A stretch of 64,000 nt of DNA from assembly GCA_014706295.1 (NCBI GenBank), contig JACSVZ010000007.1, forward strand, positions 36,349,633-36,413,632, read 5' to 3'. Below the pieces are notes generated by a model. It ran no database searches. It had not been told where the DNA came from and saw only the letters and a list, made by a program, of their open reading frames with translations. Both the position numbers and the translations under genes were made by a program. Within the stretch, counting starts at the first letter, position 1. Each line of letters opens with the position of its first letter. Positions 61,587 to 64,000 of the stretch are shown piece by piece. The stretch is from Lycocorax pyrrhopterus obiensis. Taxonomy: Eukaryota; Chordata; Aves; Passeriformes; Paradisaeidae.

Positions 61587-64000
61587 AGATGTAATATTCA
61601 GTGTAGTTGTACCAATATATGGATCTGCTTCTTAGCTGATTAACTGAAAAAGCTATTATTGTCTAAAATTTTAAACAGTGAAATGGTGTCTTTGATATCT
61701 GTATTTTTAGTGGCACACTTACCATGTCATCTTGCCTTGATTTGAAGGGCTTCTGCAGAGTCCAGATCCTTTGCAAGCCACAGCTACAACTCCCTCTGCT
61801 TGTTTTACTAACTGCTCTTCAACTGCTGGTTAGAGTCTGCTTTTATTATCATTTCACATTTTTAATAAAAATACACTTTTATATTTTAAAGGTTGCTATT
61901 TATTTTAATCCTTGCAATATCACTAGGCATTGACATAGATACAGAAACGCCTGCACTCTGCATCATCCCAGCCAAGAGTTCTAATAACATCTGTTAGTTT
62001 AATTCTAGAACACATAAATAAATTATGCTTGTCAACTTACCGTGACTTTTTCACCCGATGATAGACTTGTAACTGCAGTTAATTTTCTTCAAAATGATTG
62101 AACATTTTGGAAAATGTGTGTTTGGAAAGTGTTTGAAAGGAAGTAGATATTATGCTTCTACATCATTGGTGATACTCAGTGGTACAGTATTCTGATTCCC
62201 TGCTGCCCACACCCCTCCCAGTTGCTCTGCTGAGGCTGATTCTGTCTGGAAATATTATGCTATCTATTCATTAGCTGTTCAAGTGAAAAAAGATATTTCA
62301 GGTATTTCTAAAAGCAAGATGCAGGTGTCCAGTGAAGCTGCATGCATTTCATTGTCTTGTTCTCAACATATTTGGTAATGTAGGAAAACTTTTTTTAATA
62401 GAAATTGATTTGACCGAGAGTGAGGTACTAGCTCCAACAAATTGCAGTAAGATAGTTATATCACCTCAGTCCCACTCAGAGGCCAGGGATCCAAGGCATA
62501 CGGCAATTAGCTCTGGTTTTCCAAGTTGTTTTGATGTTATCAATGACTTCTACAATTTGTAGCCACTTACTAAAATAAAAAAATAAATTTTAATATGATA
62601 AACTATTTTTTGCTCGTTTGTAATTTTAGAGTTGCTTAGTATAAAAACAGTCTTTGTAAAAAAACATGGGATGAAGGTAATCTGAATATGTGAGATAAAT
62701 GTTATCTGAATTTCAGTACCACAAAAAGTTGCTGTTCAGTTAAAATTTGAGATAACGGAGTCAACCAACCTAGTGTTCTTGTTGTTATAAGTTAGAGCAT
62801 CAGTGATATTGTTTTGTGCTGTATTATATCAATTGCCCAGCTGTCTTCTCTTTAGTGAGGTTAGATCATGTAGGTAAATTTGCCTGCACAGTTTTTTTTT
62901 CACTTACAGTGCTCAAACCTGGTAATTCAGAACCTTATTTCAACTATGGAATTTTATAATTAAAAGAATACTCTATTTGATCTCTGTATCATGTTCCATG
63001 AAAATCTCTTACTCAGAAAATTATTGAATTTAAAGTATTGTATGGTGTTAAGAAAAGTATCAAAGTATCTCTTAAAACAGATTGAGAGGAGTATAAACTA
63101 AGGACATAAGGAATGTTCTTCATAAACTAATATGACATTCTATTCAAAATAAGACATAGCACTACCCTGGATGAATTCTTACTGCAAGTGCAGTGACTGT
63201 GGTTAAGACTTGTGAGTTTTAGAAAGAAGCTTCCTCCCTATCTCAAAATGCTCTGTTCATGAAATTTAGCTGTTCTAAAGGCTGGTTATCTTTACTGCTG
63301 CTCTTTCACTTAGAACTGTTTTACATACAGAGGCAACCTGGTCTACTTATTTCTCTTTGATATTCTTTTCTGTATACACTCAAGTATAATTTTATAGGCT
63401 TCTATAGATATATGGCAGTGTTACTGTTCACATTGTGCTCTAATCCTCATGACACTCTTTCAGTCACGCCAGGAGAAGTGTTTGTGCAGATGTATAGTAA
63501 TCTGGAACGGGAAACTGAACTGGCAGAAGAGCAGTCAATGGGAAAAAGACAAGTGTTGGGGGAAGAGAAAGAAGAATGAAAAAGTGGCAAGATAGGGAAT
63601 GCTTTACCACTGTAGCAGAAATTTAAGTTAATAGTGAACTGTAAGCTTAACCTTATCATTACAGTACAATACAATAAAAGTTTAAACTCAGGTGATTGTT
63701 TATTCTGATTCTTGCCAGCCTTTGTAAAATTCAGTGCATCGAAGTGAAAGATCCTCATAGAAGTGGATCGTATCATATGCTATAGCAGTATTTTAGATGC
63801 TAGGGAATATTTATTTGTGAAAACACTGGTGACTCTGGACCAACAAATGGATAAACAGAAGTTTCATTAAAAATATCCTGAATTCAACAAAATGCTTTTT
63901 GCCTTAAATTTCAAAACCAAATTTTTTTTATAATGAGGTGCCACTAAGGTTAAACACAGGAAAGCATTTTACTACCAAAGCTGTTTGCTTTCTCATTTGT
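61587..64000. other. Unique AT-rich stretch to the window end
   Basis: Nothing definable on either strand. The 109-codon minus-strand open frame at 63447-63776 is low-complexity and resembles no protein. Confidence 0.55.

Overview
This window is nuclear DNA from a bird. The evidence is a set of CR1 non-LTR retrotransposons whose 3' ends carry the avian signature (the ATTCTATG-type terminal repeat with the motif GGGTCCCTTCCAACTCA just upstream), plus two solo LTRs of the avian endogenous-retrovirus type. One LTR matches what I remember of the large family ending GGGGTTAAACCAC.ACA, seen in passerines and other neoavian birds. The sequence is AT-rich and gene-poor. I see no operon-like layout, no rRNA or tRNA gene, no CRISPR array and no convincing multi-exon protein-coding gene. 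It reads as intergenic DNA or the inside of a very large intron.

Layout: 1-11.9 kb is unique AT-rich sequence with nothing definable. Between 11.7 and 13.05 kb there is a TCTCA pentanucleotide repeat and two CR1 fragments in opposite orientation. From 13.05 to 38.06 kb, 25 kb have no transposon I can recognise; this stretch holds two weak candidate exons on the minus strand (17.2-17.7 and 20.2-20.3 kb), a perfect 21-bp-arm hairpin at 16.3 kb and a cluster of three hairpins at 34.6 kb. CR1 fragments lie at 38.1-38.5 and 40.5-40.9 kb. At 47.4-49.0 kb two solo LTRs of different families lie 49 bp apart in opposite orientation; the first keeps a CpG-rich U3 with CCAAT, ETS, GC-box and TATA-like elements. 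From 50.6 to 61.6 kb the window is CR1-rich. It holds a 2-kb element with reverse-transcriptase remnants (52.3-54.3 kb), a much older and strongly diverged CR1 (55.3-56.4 kb), and four shorter copies.

No set of genes can be shown to work together. The most interesting signals are structural. Perfect short-loop inverted repeats are more frequent than base composition predicts, and one of them lies inside the 2-kb CR1, where comparison with the family suggests that the left arm was overwritten by an inverted copy of the right arm. Other points of interest are the promoter-like LTR and a perfect RFX X-box at 60.1 kb. CR1 and LTR identities rest on remembered family features, not on a database search; all boundaries are good to about 10-20 bp unless a target-site duplication is quoted.
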